NCBI GenBank assembly: GCA_017483425.1
Contig: JAFUWM010000012.1
Span: forward strand, 1 to 12,727
From: Lachnospiraceae bacterium
GTDB taxonomy: Bacteria > Bacillota > Clostridia > Lachnospirales > Lachnospiraceae
Direction of reading: 5' to 3'
Length of the DNA stretch: 12,727 bases
Shown: one piece after another, positions 7,311 through 12,727 of the stretch
How positions within the stretch are numbered: position 1 is the stretch's first letter
How the letters are laid out: every line of letters begins with the position of its first letter
Program-made: the position numbers and the translations under genes
Notes under the pieces: model-generated
Told to the model about the DNA's origin: nothing
Seen by the model: only the letters and a program-made list of their open reading frames with translations
The model's database searches: none

Positions 7311-7342
7311 AAGGGGATGTTTCAGAATGAAACCCCTTTTTT
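7311..7342 (+). terminator. Plus-strand terminator with no visible upstream gene
   Basis: AAGGGG (7311-7316) pairs with CCCCTT (7333-7338), and TTTCA (7320-7324) pairs with TGAAA (7328-7332) around a GAA loop, with a 3-base bulge. Six T residues end the structure. It points rightward, although no plus-strand gene precedes it. It may stop antisense transcription entering from the GH3 gene, or be left from an earlier arrangement. It shields the promoter 12 bases further on. Confidence 0.6.
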
Positions 7343-7353
7343 CACGCCATTTC

Positions 7354-7382
7354 TTGCGCTTTGCCCCCGGACTGGCTATACT
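7354..7382 (+). promoter_or_regulatory. Plus-strand promoter of the leader or small RNA
   Basis: TTGCGC (7354-7359) and TATACT (7377-7382) are exactly 17 bases apart. The start site would lie near 7388. The -10 box and most of the spacer belong to the block repeated at 12674-12727, where TATACT is also conserved. Confidence 0.65.
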
Positions 7383-7416
7383 TTTTGAGGAAACTGTACT
7401 GTGGAGAGGTGCGTGA
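7362..7416 (+). repeat. Copy B of a 55-bp dispersed promoter-leader block
   Basis: Positions 7362-7416 match the reverse complement of 12674-12727 with one substitution and one single-base gap. The block contains the TATACT -10 box, the predicted transcription start, the GGAGAGG ribosome-binding site and the GTG at 7413. The single-base gap falls between the -10 box and the predicted start, which breaks any long shared reading frame. This favours a conserved promoter and leader over a conserved protein. A frame reading RKLYCGEVRD resembles the start of small DUF6809-type proteins in both copies, so a coding origin cannot be excluded. Confidence 0.8.
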
Positions 7417-7463
7417 CATATTTTCGTCAGTACGGGAAGATATTTCCCCGGGATATGTTGTAA
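7413..7463 (+). CDS. Possible 16-residue leader peptide
   Basis: GGAGAGG lies three bases before a GTG (7413-7415), with the GGAG core at a normal distance. The frame reads MTYFRQYGKIFPRDML and stops at TAA 7461-7463, seven bases before the terminator stem. That is where a leader peptide controlling attenuation would sit, but there is no run of one amino acid to suggest a sensed signal. It could also be a non-translated accident in an RNA leader. Confidence 0.3.
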   Translation: MTYFRQYGKIFPRDML

Positions 7464-7469
7464 AGAAGC

Positions 7470-7512
7470 GAGACTTTACCACGGTTTTTGCTGTGGTGAA
7501 GTCTCTTTTTTT
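7470..7512 (+). terminator. Strong rho-independent terminator upstream of the MBL gene
   Basis: GAGACTTTACCAC (7470-7482) pairs with GTGGTGAAGTCTC (7493-7505), 13 pairs with one G-U, around a 10-base loop, followed by seven T residues. It ends the predicted 125-nt RNA and stands between its promoter and the MBL gene, the position expected for an attenuator. Confidence 0.85.
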
Positions 7513-7576
7513 CGAGAGATGGTGTGGAAATGAATGGTGTAGGCGCATTGGGATAATTAAGGAAAGGAATTATTAA

Positions 7577-8425
7577 ATGACAGGAAAGAGAGCGGGATTA
7601 TTTGCCGCTGCGCTGCTTATGACAGTGATATTATTATGCGCAGCATGTGGCAGATCAGAAGATGGCATGCTTACTGTTTCATATCTGAAAGTAGGGAAAG
7701 CCGACGCGATCATTTTAGAGAATGACGGGCATGCAATGGTCATCGATACCGGAGAGGAGGATGATGGGGAGGAAGTGGTGTCATATCTAAGGAATGACGG
7801 CATAGAGAAAGTGGATGCCCTTATTATCACCCATTTTGACAAGGATCATGTCGGCGGCGCGGATACTCTTATTGATAATATTGCTGTGGATGACATTTAT
7901 CTACCGGATTATGAAAGTGACGGCAAGCAATACCGCGGTTTTGCAAAGGCTCTGAACCGTCATGGGCTCGAACCGGAAAAGCTTCACGAAAATGTATCAT
8001 TCAGCTTTGGGGACTGTGAGGTGCTGATCGAGCCGCCTCACTCATACGAAATACCGGAGGGCGATGATGAGTATGATAATAATTTCTCCCTTATCACGAC
8101 CGTGACCCATGGGGAGAACAGGTTCATATTCACGGGCGATGCCGAGAGTGACCGGATACGCGAGTGGCTGTCGACTGCCTCTGATCCGACATGTAATGTG
8201 CTGAAGATGCCTCATCACGGCAGATATGATCCGGAGCTTCCGGCGCTCCTTGAAGCAGCTTCTCCACAGACAGCCATCATGTGCAGCTCGGAGAAGAATC
8301 CCGCAGATGATGAGACCCTGCGGCTGCTTTCGGATCTTGGGATAGATTCCTTACAGACCAGGGACGGTGATATAATGATCACAAGCGATGGGCAGACAAT
8401 AGACATTGATCAGAATAATGATTGA
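7577..8425 (+). CDS. ComEC-like MBL-fold hydrolase lipoprotein
   Basis: A 282-residue lipoprotein. The signal (residues 5-20) ends at Cys24 in LLCAACG. The remainder is a metallo-beta-lactamase fold like the C-terminal domain of ComEC/Rec2: VIDTG at 55-59, the metal-binding THFDKDHVGG at 85-94 (His86, Asp88, Asp90, His91), DNNFSLI at 167-173, FTGDAE at 185-190 with Asp188, and MPHHG at 211-215. ComEC-type domains are thought to degrade DNA strands during uptake, while stand-alone lipoprotein relatives are little studied; the substrate could be nucleic acid or a phosphoester. GGAAAGGA precedes the ATG. No good promoter lies between the terminator and the gene, apart from a TGGGATAAT too close to the start, so read-through from the upstream leader is plausible. 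A copy of the hairpin element follows. Confidence 0.88.
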   Translation: MTGKRAGLFAAALLMTVILLCAACGRSEDGMLTVSYLKVGKADAIILENDGHAMVIDTGEEDDGEEVVSYLRNDGIEKVDALIITHFDKDHVGGADTLIDNIAVDDIYLPDYESDGKQYRGFAKALNRHGLEPEKLHENVSFSFGDCEVLIEPPHSYEIPEGDDEYDNNFSLITTVTHGENRFIFTGDAESDRIREWLSTASDPTCNVLKMPHHGRYDPELPALLEAASPQTAIMCSSEKNPADDETLRLLSDLGIDSLQTRDGDIMITSDGQTIDIDQNND

Positions 8426-8454
8426 TAATACGAAAAATTCACGTCAGAACTGAA

Positions 8455-8610
8455 GGAGCATGATACCGTTCGAGGCGTATTGTGCCGAGTTACGGTATCA
8501 GCATCTGCAAAATGTGCCAGTGGCACATTTTGAGCACCGTTTAGATGCGCTGGGCGCATCTGGTGCCGGATCCGGTGCAAGTCAGATAATAAACTAGAGT
8601 TATTTAGAGG
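8455..8610 (+). repeat. Copy 2 of the dispersed hairpin element, leader of the Na/Pi cotransporter gene
   Basis: The first 51 bases (8455-8505) match copy 1 with one mismatch. Similarity returns at CCGGTGCAAGTCAGAT (8572-8587) and ends in TTAGAGGAGA, which is also the ribosome-binding site of the next gene. Stems: TGATACCGT (8461-8469) with ACGGTATCA (8492-8500), CAAAATGTGCC (8508-8518) with GGCACATTTTG (8522-8532), and GCACC (8534-8538) with GGTGC (8562-8566) enclosing AGATGCGC/GCGCATCT. The palindrome CCGGATCCGG follows. The two middle hairpins are absent from copy 1. No promoter is evident inside. Confidence 0.75.
8508..8566 (+). repeat. Two-hairpin insertion inside copy 2 of the element
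   Basis: An 11-bp perfect stem with a 3-base loop (8508-8532) stands next to a bulged stem of 5 plus 8 bp with a 3-base loop (8534-8566). Compared with copy 1, about 63 bases have been gained here or lost there. The perfect short-loop stems resemble REP/BIME-type palindromes or a nested miniature element; no target-site duplication is clear. Confidence 0.6.
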
Positions 8611-8616
8611 AGAGAG

Positions 8617-10599
8617 ATGATTGCGGTATTAGAATTGTTTGGCGGTGTAGGGCTGTTTCTGTTCGGGATGAGCCTGATGGGGGCTTCGCTTGAAAAGCTG
8701 GCCGGTTCCGGGCTTTCGAGGATACTCGAGGCGCTTACGACCAGCAGAAAAAAGGGTGTGGGTTCCATTAAGGGCTGGGCCTTGGGAGTGGGCGTGACCG
8801 CTATCATCCAAAGCTCGGCGGCTACCACTATCATGCTTATAGGTTTTGTTAACGCAGGGATCATGAAGCTTTCACAGTCTCTTCCTGTCGTATTCGGGGC
8901 GAATGTCGGAAGTACCGTCACTGCCCAGATCCTGCGCCTCGGAGACCTCGGATCGGATAATCTTGTATTGCAGCTCTTAAAGCCCGCGGCTTTTGCCCCA
9001 ATGCTTTCTGCTGTCGGCGCGTTTATCTATATGTTTACCAAAAAAAGACGCTTAAAGGATATCGCCGGGATTCTTATCGGACTGGGGCTTCTGTTTTACG
9101 GAATGACCATGATGGAGGAAGTTTTTGCCCCGCTTCAGCAGTCCGAGCGTTTCCGTCATTTCTTCACTTCCTTTGAAAATCCTTTTATCGGGATACTTAC
9201 CGGTCTTGTATTAACGGCTATTATTCAAAGCTCCAGCGCTTCGGTCGGAATCCTGCAGGCGCTTTCCGCTACGGGGAGCGTAACGTACGCGATCGCGGTC
9301 CCGATTATCATAGGGCAGAATATAGGAAAGTGCTTTACGATCATACTTGCCGGGATAGGGGCTAACCGCAAGGCAAAGCAGGTATCACTGGCTTATCTTC
9401 TGTTTAATCTGACAGGAGCCGTTCTGTTTACCGCCGTGATCTATACGATCTACTATACATTTGGGATCCCGTCGTTTTCAAAGGTTGTAAACCGCGGAAA
9501 TATCGCGAATATCCACCTTGCATTCAACCTGATCACGAGCCTTATCTTACTGCCGCTCTGCAATGAGATGTCGGAGCTTACGGGAAGAATACTTAAAGAG
9601 GATGAGGCATCCGCTGTCGATAAAGAATTGCAGAAGCTTGATCCTCTGCTTTTGGGAACTCCCGGGATAGCGCTGCAACAGAGCAACAGGGTCATAAATA
9701 TCATGGCGGACAAGATAATGGAGAATTTCCGCTACGCCGAGAGTCTCATAGACAGATACGAGCCTGAGATATTCAGCGCGATGCAGGAGAATGAAAGCTT
9801 CATCGACCGGTGCGAGACCATGCTTTCAGATTATGTTGTTAAGATAGACCGCAGGAGGCTTACCAATGATAACCGGATGGTCGTGCTGGAGATACTGAAT
9901 TCCGTAGGGGATTTTGAAAGGATCGGGGATTACTGTATCAATATGGCCTATGTTGCCGGGCGTATGGATGAGACAGGGTTAAGCTTTTCAAGGATAGGAA
10001 GCGGTGAGCTTAAGGTGATAACCGAGGCAACAAGGCATACGCTCAGTACAGTGATAAAAGCATTCGCTGAAGACAACGGACATGAGGCGGCGAGGGTGGA
10101 GCCGCTTTCGGACACCATAGACCGCATGAAAGAGATAATAAAGGCTCATCACGTGGAAAGACTTCAGGAGGGAACCTGCACGGTTGAGGGCGGGGTTGCT
10201 CTGCTTGACCTTATAAACGGTTTTGAGCGTATGGCTTCCCATGCAGCGAATATAGCCCTGCATATCGTGAAGAGAACGACCGGAGACAAGAATTTTGACG
10301 AGATGCACGGGCATATCTATGATTCCTCAACAGAGGAATTCCAGGCGCTGAGAGGGTATTATGACACCAAATATATTGAGCCGCTAATGCATATAAAGGA
10401 TATGCCTGAAGAGACAAAAGAGACGGAAGAAACGGAAGAAGCAAAAGAGGAGAAGCCGGTTGAGATAATAACAGAGCCGGAAGTTAAAAAAGAAAAGCAG
10501 TCAAAGAAAGCAAAGAAAGATATCAAGGCAGAGAAAGAAACCATTAAGAAATCCAAGAAAGATAAGAAGGAAAAGAAAGAAAAGGATAAGAAGAAATGA
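8617..10599 (+). CDS. Na/Pi cotransporter family protein with PhoU-like domain
   Basis: A 660-residue membrane protein that should couple sodium to phosphate movement across the cytoplasmic membrane. Two inverted-topology halves each carry the family signature: AIIQSSAATT at 62-71 with GANVGST at 94-100, and AIIQSSSASV at 201-210 with GQNIGKC at 233-239. About eight helices end near residue 315. A PhoU-like helical domain follows (about 355-550), as in bacterial NptA-type proteins. From about 594 the protein ends in a low-complexity tail, first Glu/Thr-rich and then almost pure Lys/Glu. AGAGGAGAGAG before the ATG belongs to the hairpin element. The TGA overlaps the next ATG, so it is co-translated with the acyltransferase. 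Direction of transport and role are inferred from the family. Confidence 0.92.
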   Translation: MIAVLELFGGVGLFLFGMSLMGASLEKLAGSGLSRILEALTTSRKKGVGSIKGWALGVGVTAIIQSSAATTIMLIGFVNAGIMKLSQSLPVVFGANVGSTVTAQILRLGDLGSDNLVLQLLKPAAFAPMLSAVGAFIYMFTKKRRLKDIAGILIGLGLLFYGMTMMEEVFAPLQQSERFRHFFTSFENPFIGILTGLVLTAIIQSSSASVGILQALSATGSVTYAIAVPIIIGQNIGKCFTIILAGIGANRKAKQVSLAYLLFNLTGAVLFTAVIYTIYYTFGIPSFSKVVNRGNIANIHLAFNLITSLILLPLCNEMSELTGRILKEDEASAVDKELQKLDPLLLGTPGIALQQSNRVINIMADKIMENFRYAESLIDRYEPEIFSAMQENESFIDRCETMLSDYVVKIDRRRLTNDNRMVVLEILNSVGDFERIGDYCINMAYVAGRMDETGLSFSRIGSGELKVITEATRHTLSTVIKAFAEDNGHEAARVEPLSDTIDRMKEIIKAHHVERLQEGTCTVEGGVALLDLINGFERMASHAANIALHIVKRTTGDKNFDEMHGHIYDSSTEEFQALRGYYDTKYIEPLMHIKDMPEETKETEETEEAKEEKPVEIITEPEVKKEKQSKKAKKDIKAEKETIKKSKKDKKEKKEKDKKK

Positions 10600-11543
10600 A
10601 GGAGAGATCATATATAGCGATCGTGGATATCGTGAAGGCTGCTGCATGTATCATGATATTTCTTTACCATTGCAACACGATCCTCCCCGGGGAATGGAAG
10701 TTCATAACCATATTCGGTCAGGATCTCGGGAATAATCTCTTTTTCATGGTCAGTGGATTTGCCCTTGCATCATCCATTGACAGGACAGGATGGCGGGGCT
10801 TTCCGGCCTGGTACTTAAAACGTCTGGTACGGATACTTCCGATCACGATTATTGCATATATCGCAGCATATATTATGGGCTACTATTCTTTTGCGGACAG
10901 AGCCCAGCTTTTTGCAGTTTTTATCTATCCTACACTTTACTGGTTTATTACCTGCATACTGCTTTTTTATATCGTTCTGTTTGCAATAGCTAAAATAACG
11001 AAAGCAAAGGTGCAGCTTTTTATCTGTATGGTACTTGCGGTCTTATATATCCTGCTGGCGGGAAGACAGGAGAGATTATATGTCATAGGACTGCTTTCAA
11101 TGCTTGCAGGGTATATAACTAAAAACGCTCTGGACAGAATGACAGAAAATTCAGGGAAAAAATATCTTAAATATTTCATGGCCGAACTTATCATTTCACT
11201 GCCAGTATTTATAGTCGGTGAATACACTGAAAACAAGTATCTTGCAGCGGTATTGATCCTTTTGAGCTCTCAGGCTGGAGGAACGGCTATGCTGTCTTCC
11301 GGCTATATCTGTAATGAAAAACTGACAGGGATATTATCCAGCAGGCTAAGGCTTCGCAAAACTTTGAAGTATATAGGCGATATGGCGCTGCCTCTCTATC
11401 TGGTGCAGTGCTTCTGCTCCGGGTATATAGGCTTCTGGATAGGCCAGCATATTGATTTCCCGGTTTCGTTCTTGGTGAATCTCATAGTCGTGTGGGTTAT
11501 CGGCACACTGCTTTATCTGTGTTCGCTTAACGCTTTGCCATAG
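10596..11543 (+). CDS. Acyltransferase 3 family membrane protein
   Basis: A 315-residue polytopic membrane protein of the acyltransferase-3 (OafA/WecH-like) family, which moves acyl groups onto sugars, peptidoglycan or other envelope glycans. Family marks are IFLYHCN at 21-27 with the conserved His25, FFMVSGF at 49-55, and KRLVRILP at 75-82, followed by about eight hydrophobic helices. It is somewhat shorter than usual for the family, mostly in the loops. The ATG overlaps the transporter's TGA (ATGA), with GGATAAG upstream, so expression follows the transporter. The 3' end overlaps the convergent Mbeg1-like gene by 17 bases, leaving no room for a separate terminator. The acceptor is unknown. 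Confidence 0.87.
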   Translation: MKERSYIAIVDIVKAAACIMIFLYHCNTILPGEWKFITIFGQDLGNNLFFMVSGFALASSIDRTGWRGFPAWYLKRLVRILPITIIAYIAAYIMGYYSFADRAQLFAVFIYPTLYWFITCILLFYIVLFAIAKITKAKVQLFICMVLAVLYILLAGRQERLYVIGLLSMLAGYITKNALDRMTENSGKKYLKYFMAELIISLPVFIVGEYTENKYLAAVLILLSSQAGGTAMLSSGYICNEKLTGILSSRLRLRKTLKYIGDMALPLYLVQCFCSGYIGFWIGQHIDFPVSFLVNLIVVWVIGTLLYLCSLNALP

Positions 11544-12663
11544 ACTTTATCAGTTCTTTGGGGAGACTGAGAGCAGTCGCCCTGGCATCATGGCTCATAT
11601 TTGTCACCCTTAGCACAATATTTTGTATGCTATGCCTGTCTATAGCGCTGGTATCCTTAAAATGCAGTATGCCCTCTGCGGCGATAGCGTCAAAAAGCTC
11701 CGTAACAAAGGCCGTGCGCTCTTCCGCAGAGGCTTTTTCAAGCCATCTGTCAAGCCCTTCGTCTATCTTTTTAGCCGCAGGCGCAAGCTTTTCTGTATAA
11801 TATAGATCGCCGTATCTCACACCCCAGCTTGATAAATCGTGCTGCATCATTTTCTTTGCGTTGCTTTTTACTATCTTTGTATCCGGAATCGAGGTATCAA
11901 AGAGACTCCCGATTACCGAAAATTCGGGTCTGATATGCGTGGTTCTGCCGGCGATATGGTCTAAATCGACCTGCGGCGCGGCATCCAGGCAAAGTCCGGG
12001 ACTGTCGAGCATATATACATGCTGTACGGACTGCCACATATCCATTGGGAGAGTTGCGGCGGAATAAAGCGCCAGATTGCCGCCCTTTGAATGGCCGCCT
12101 AAATAAAAGACGTGTCTTTCATCATTGGTAAGTATATCCTCTATCTGCTGCCTTGCGTATGATAACGCAAGCTCCTGTGCCTTTACGGTAGTATAGGACA
12201 TCATAAAGTCCTCTTTCCAGCCTGCAAGGGAATCATCGGTGCCCCTGAATGCTATAAAGGAGGAGTGATTGTCTAAGGCGATGGTGATGGCTGAGAACTG
12301 TACAGAGTTCTCTTCGTCGTATACTTCCATGAGCCGTGATATCCACAGGTCGCCAAATCTCTTTGAAACCGCCATTGCATCAATAAGAGGCGATTCCCCG
12401 AAGCCCCCGCTTATGGTCAGGATATTATATCCCCCGCCTTTTTCCTTTGTGCTATGACAGATGTCACGCAGCTTGTATCTGTTGTCGCTTCTCCAAGTGC
12501 AGGGATCGGACGGCCGCACGGAGGCGCGCATTGCGTCATTGATATCAAGGTAAGCCAGATAACAACGGATTACCGCATCCGTTTCCGAAAAAGGTCTGTA
12601 TGAGAAGCGTTCATCGCCACGCCATTTTATATAATCATATATAGTATCCATGCTGTTTTTCAT
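11527..12663 (-). CDS. DUF2974/Mbeg1-like alpha/beta hydrolase
   Basis: A protein of 378 residues from the ATG at 12663, with no signal peptide. The N-terminus MKNSMDTIYDYIKWRGD is typical of DUF2974 (Mbeg1-like) proteins. FRGTDDSLAGWKEDF lies at about 139-153. The lipase-type elbow GGHSKGGN at about 189-196 supplies nucleophile Ser192. Asp220 (LDSPG) and His275 (QHDLSSW) are plausible partners of the triad. The activity is probably that of an esterase or lipase; the substrate is unknown. The reading frame stays open through 12681 to the window edge, so a longer protein is possible. The ATG at 12663 lacks its own ribosome-binding site but overlaps the TGA of a five-codon upstream frame, which could deliver ribosomes. 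The 3' end overlaps the convergent acyltransferase gene. Confidence 0.85.
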   Translation of the reverse strand: MKNSMDTIYDYIKWRGDERFSYRPFSETDAVIRCYLAYLDINDAMRASVRPSDPCTWRSDNRYKLRDICHSTKEKGGGYNILTISGGFGESPLIDAMAVSKRFGDLWISRLMEVYDEENSVQFSAITIALDNHSSFIAFRGTDDSLAGWKEDFMMSYTTVKAQELALSYARQQIEDILTNDERHVFYLGGHSKGGNLALYSAATLPMDMWQSVQHVYMLDSPGLCLDAAPQVDLDHIAGRTTHIRPEFSVIGSLFDTSIPDTKIVKSNAKKMMQHDLSSWGVRYGDLYYTEKLAPAAKKIDEGLDRWLEKASAEERTAFVTELFDAIAAEGILHFKDTSAIDRHSIQNIVLRVTNMSHDARATALSLPKELIKSMAKR

Positions 12664-12677
12664 CGGAATAGTATCAC
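12660..12677 (-). CDS. Possible five-codon upstream frame coupled to the Mbeg1-like gene
   Basis: On the minus strand GGAGAGG is followed three bases later by GTG ATA CTA TTC CGA TGA. The TGA overlaps the ATG of the hydrolase gene (ATGA). The ribosome-binding site and GTG are the same as in the repeat at 7362-7416, where they begin a 16-codon frame. Translation of so short a frame is inference. Confidence 0.3.
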   Translation of the reverse strand: MILFR

Positions 12678-12727
12678 GCACCTCTCCACAGTACAGTTTC
12701 CTAAAAAGTATATCCAGTCCGGGGGCA
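12674..12727 (-). repeat. Copy A of the 55-bp promoter-leader block, cut by the window edge
   Basis: The reverse complement matches 7362-7416 with one substitution and one missing base. It places TATACT and GGAGAGG just before the Mbeg1-like gene. The expected -35 box would lie beyond the window. The repeat may extend further out. Confidence 0.8.

Larger units (their letters stand above)
7388..7512 (+). ncRNA. Predicted terminated RNA of about 125 nt (attenuator leader or small RNA)
   Basis: This interval runs from the predicted start of a 17-spaced promoter to the T tract of a strong terminator, giving a self-contained transcript. Pairing elements are GTACTG (7396-7401) with CAGTAC (7428-7433), TGAC (7414-7417) with GTCA (7426-7429), partly competing with the first, and a GGGAA-GATAT-TTCCC hairpin (7434-7448) before the terminator. 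It lies 65 bases upstream of the MBL lipoprotein gene on the same strand, which has no convincing promoter of its own. The RNA could be an attenuator controlling that gene or an independent small RNA. I recognise no known riboswitch. Confidence 0.45.

Noticed and set aside
7199..7312. A 38-residue N-terminal extension of the GH3 protein
   Set aside because: It would place the signal peptide internally and include the predicted promoter; the ATG at 7198 fits better.
7342..7548. A 68-codon minus-strand frame
   Set aside because: Its repeated FTT/VVKS-like residues come from reading through the terminator palindrome; no start signal.
7549..7557. Extended -10 promoter TGGGATAAT for the MBL gene
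   Set aside because: No -35 box, and the start site would fall about 13 bases from the ATG, inside or at the ribosome-binding site.
7361..7576. A 71-codon plus-strand frame starting TTG
   Set aside because: No ribosome-binding site at its start; it runs through a promoter and a strong terminator, and its upstream frame is broken in the other repeat copy.
8455..8610. Cobalamin or c-di-GMP riboswitch
   Set aside because: GGTGCAAGTC recalls fragments of known consensus motifs, but the conserved core boxes of these classes are absent.

Overview
The window looks like chromosomal DNA from a low- to moderate-GC Gram-positive anaerobe, most likely a Lachnospiraceae-type clostridium (Butyrivibrio/Roseburia neighbourhood). 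This rests on sigma-A promoters, strong AGGAGG-type ribosome-binding sites, and the gene families present: a CPBP protease, a DUF6765-like protein, a DUF2974/Mbeg1-like hydrolase, a ComEC-like lipoprotein and a double-glycine leader peptide. The genus is inference. No rRNA, tRNA, CRISPR array, transposase or phage gene was seen.

Layout. (1) 1-1037, minus strand: the 3' part of a repeated, hairpin-forming element, then a CPBP membrane protease whose stop codon lies inside that element. (2) 1040-2140, plus strand: an accessory-looking patch with a decayed minus-strand coding remnant, an orphan RelB/DinJ-type antitoxin behind a near-perfect promoter with a tandem operator-like repeat, and a small Cys-free protein with a double-glycine leader, followed by a terminator. 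(3) 2151-7198, minus strand: a GH3 (NagZ-like) lipoprotein heads a tight cluster with a four-helix membrane protein, a DUF6765-like metal-binding protein and an HdeD/DUF308-like membrane protein. Two of these junctions overlap. A membrane-anchored SGNH hydrolase follows 102 bases later. (4) 7200-7576: a compact regulatory region with the GH3 promoter facing left, a plus-strand terminator, and then a separate plus-strand promoter driving a predicted RNA of about 125 nt. That RNA has its own terminator and a possible 16-residue leader peptide. (5) 7577-11543, plus strand: a ComEC-like MBL-fold lipoprotein, a second and larger copy of the hairpin element, a Na/Pi cotransporter with a PhoU-like domain, and a four-base-overlapping acyltransferase-3 gene. 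(6) 11527-12727, minus strand: a DUF2974/Mbeg1-like alpha/beta hydrolase, convergent with and overlapping the acyltransferase gene.

Two dispersed inverted repeat pairs are the most unusual content. One is a structured element of roughly 100-155 bases (copies at 1-95 and 8455-8610). Each copy sits just after one gene and ends in an AGAGGAGA ribosome-binding site; the second copy feeds the phosphate transporter, and the first would feed a gene left of the window. The other is a block of about 55 bases (7362-7416 and 12674-12727, window edge) carrying a -10 box, a predicted transcription start, a ribosome-binding site and a GTG. In one copy it starts the terminated leader RNA. In the other it starts a five-codon upstream frame whose TGA overlaps the ATG of the Mbeg1-like hydrolase.

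Functionally, most genes concern the cell envelope: GH3 glycan hydrolysis, SGNH ester hydrolysis, acyl transfer, membrane proteins, an MBL lipoprotein and phosphate/sodium transport. The patch at 1.1-2.1 kb is accessory in character.
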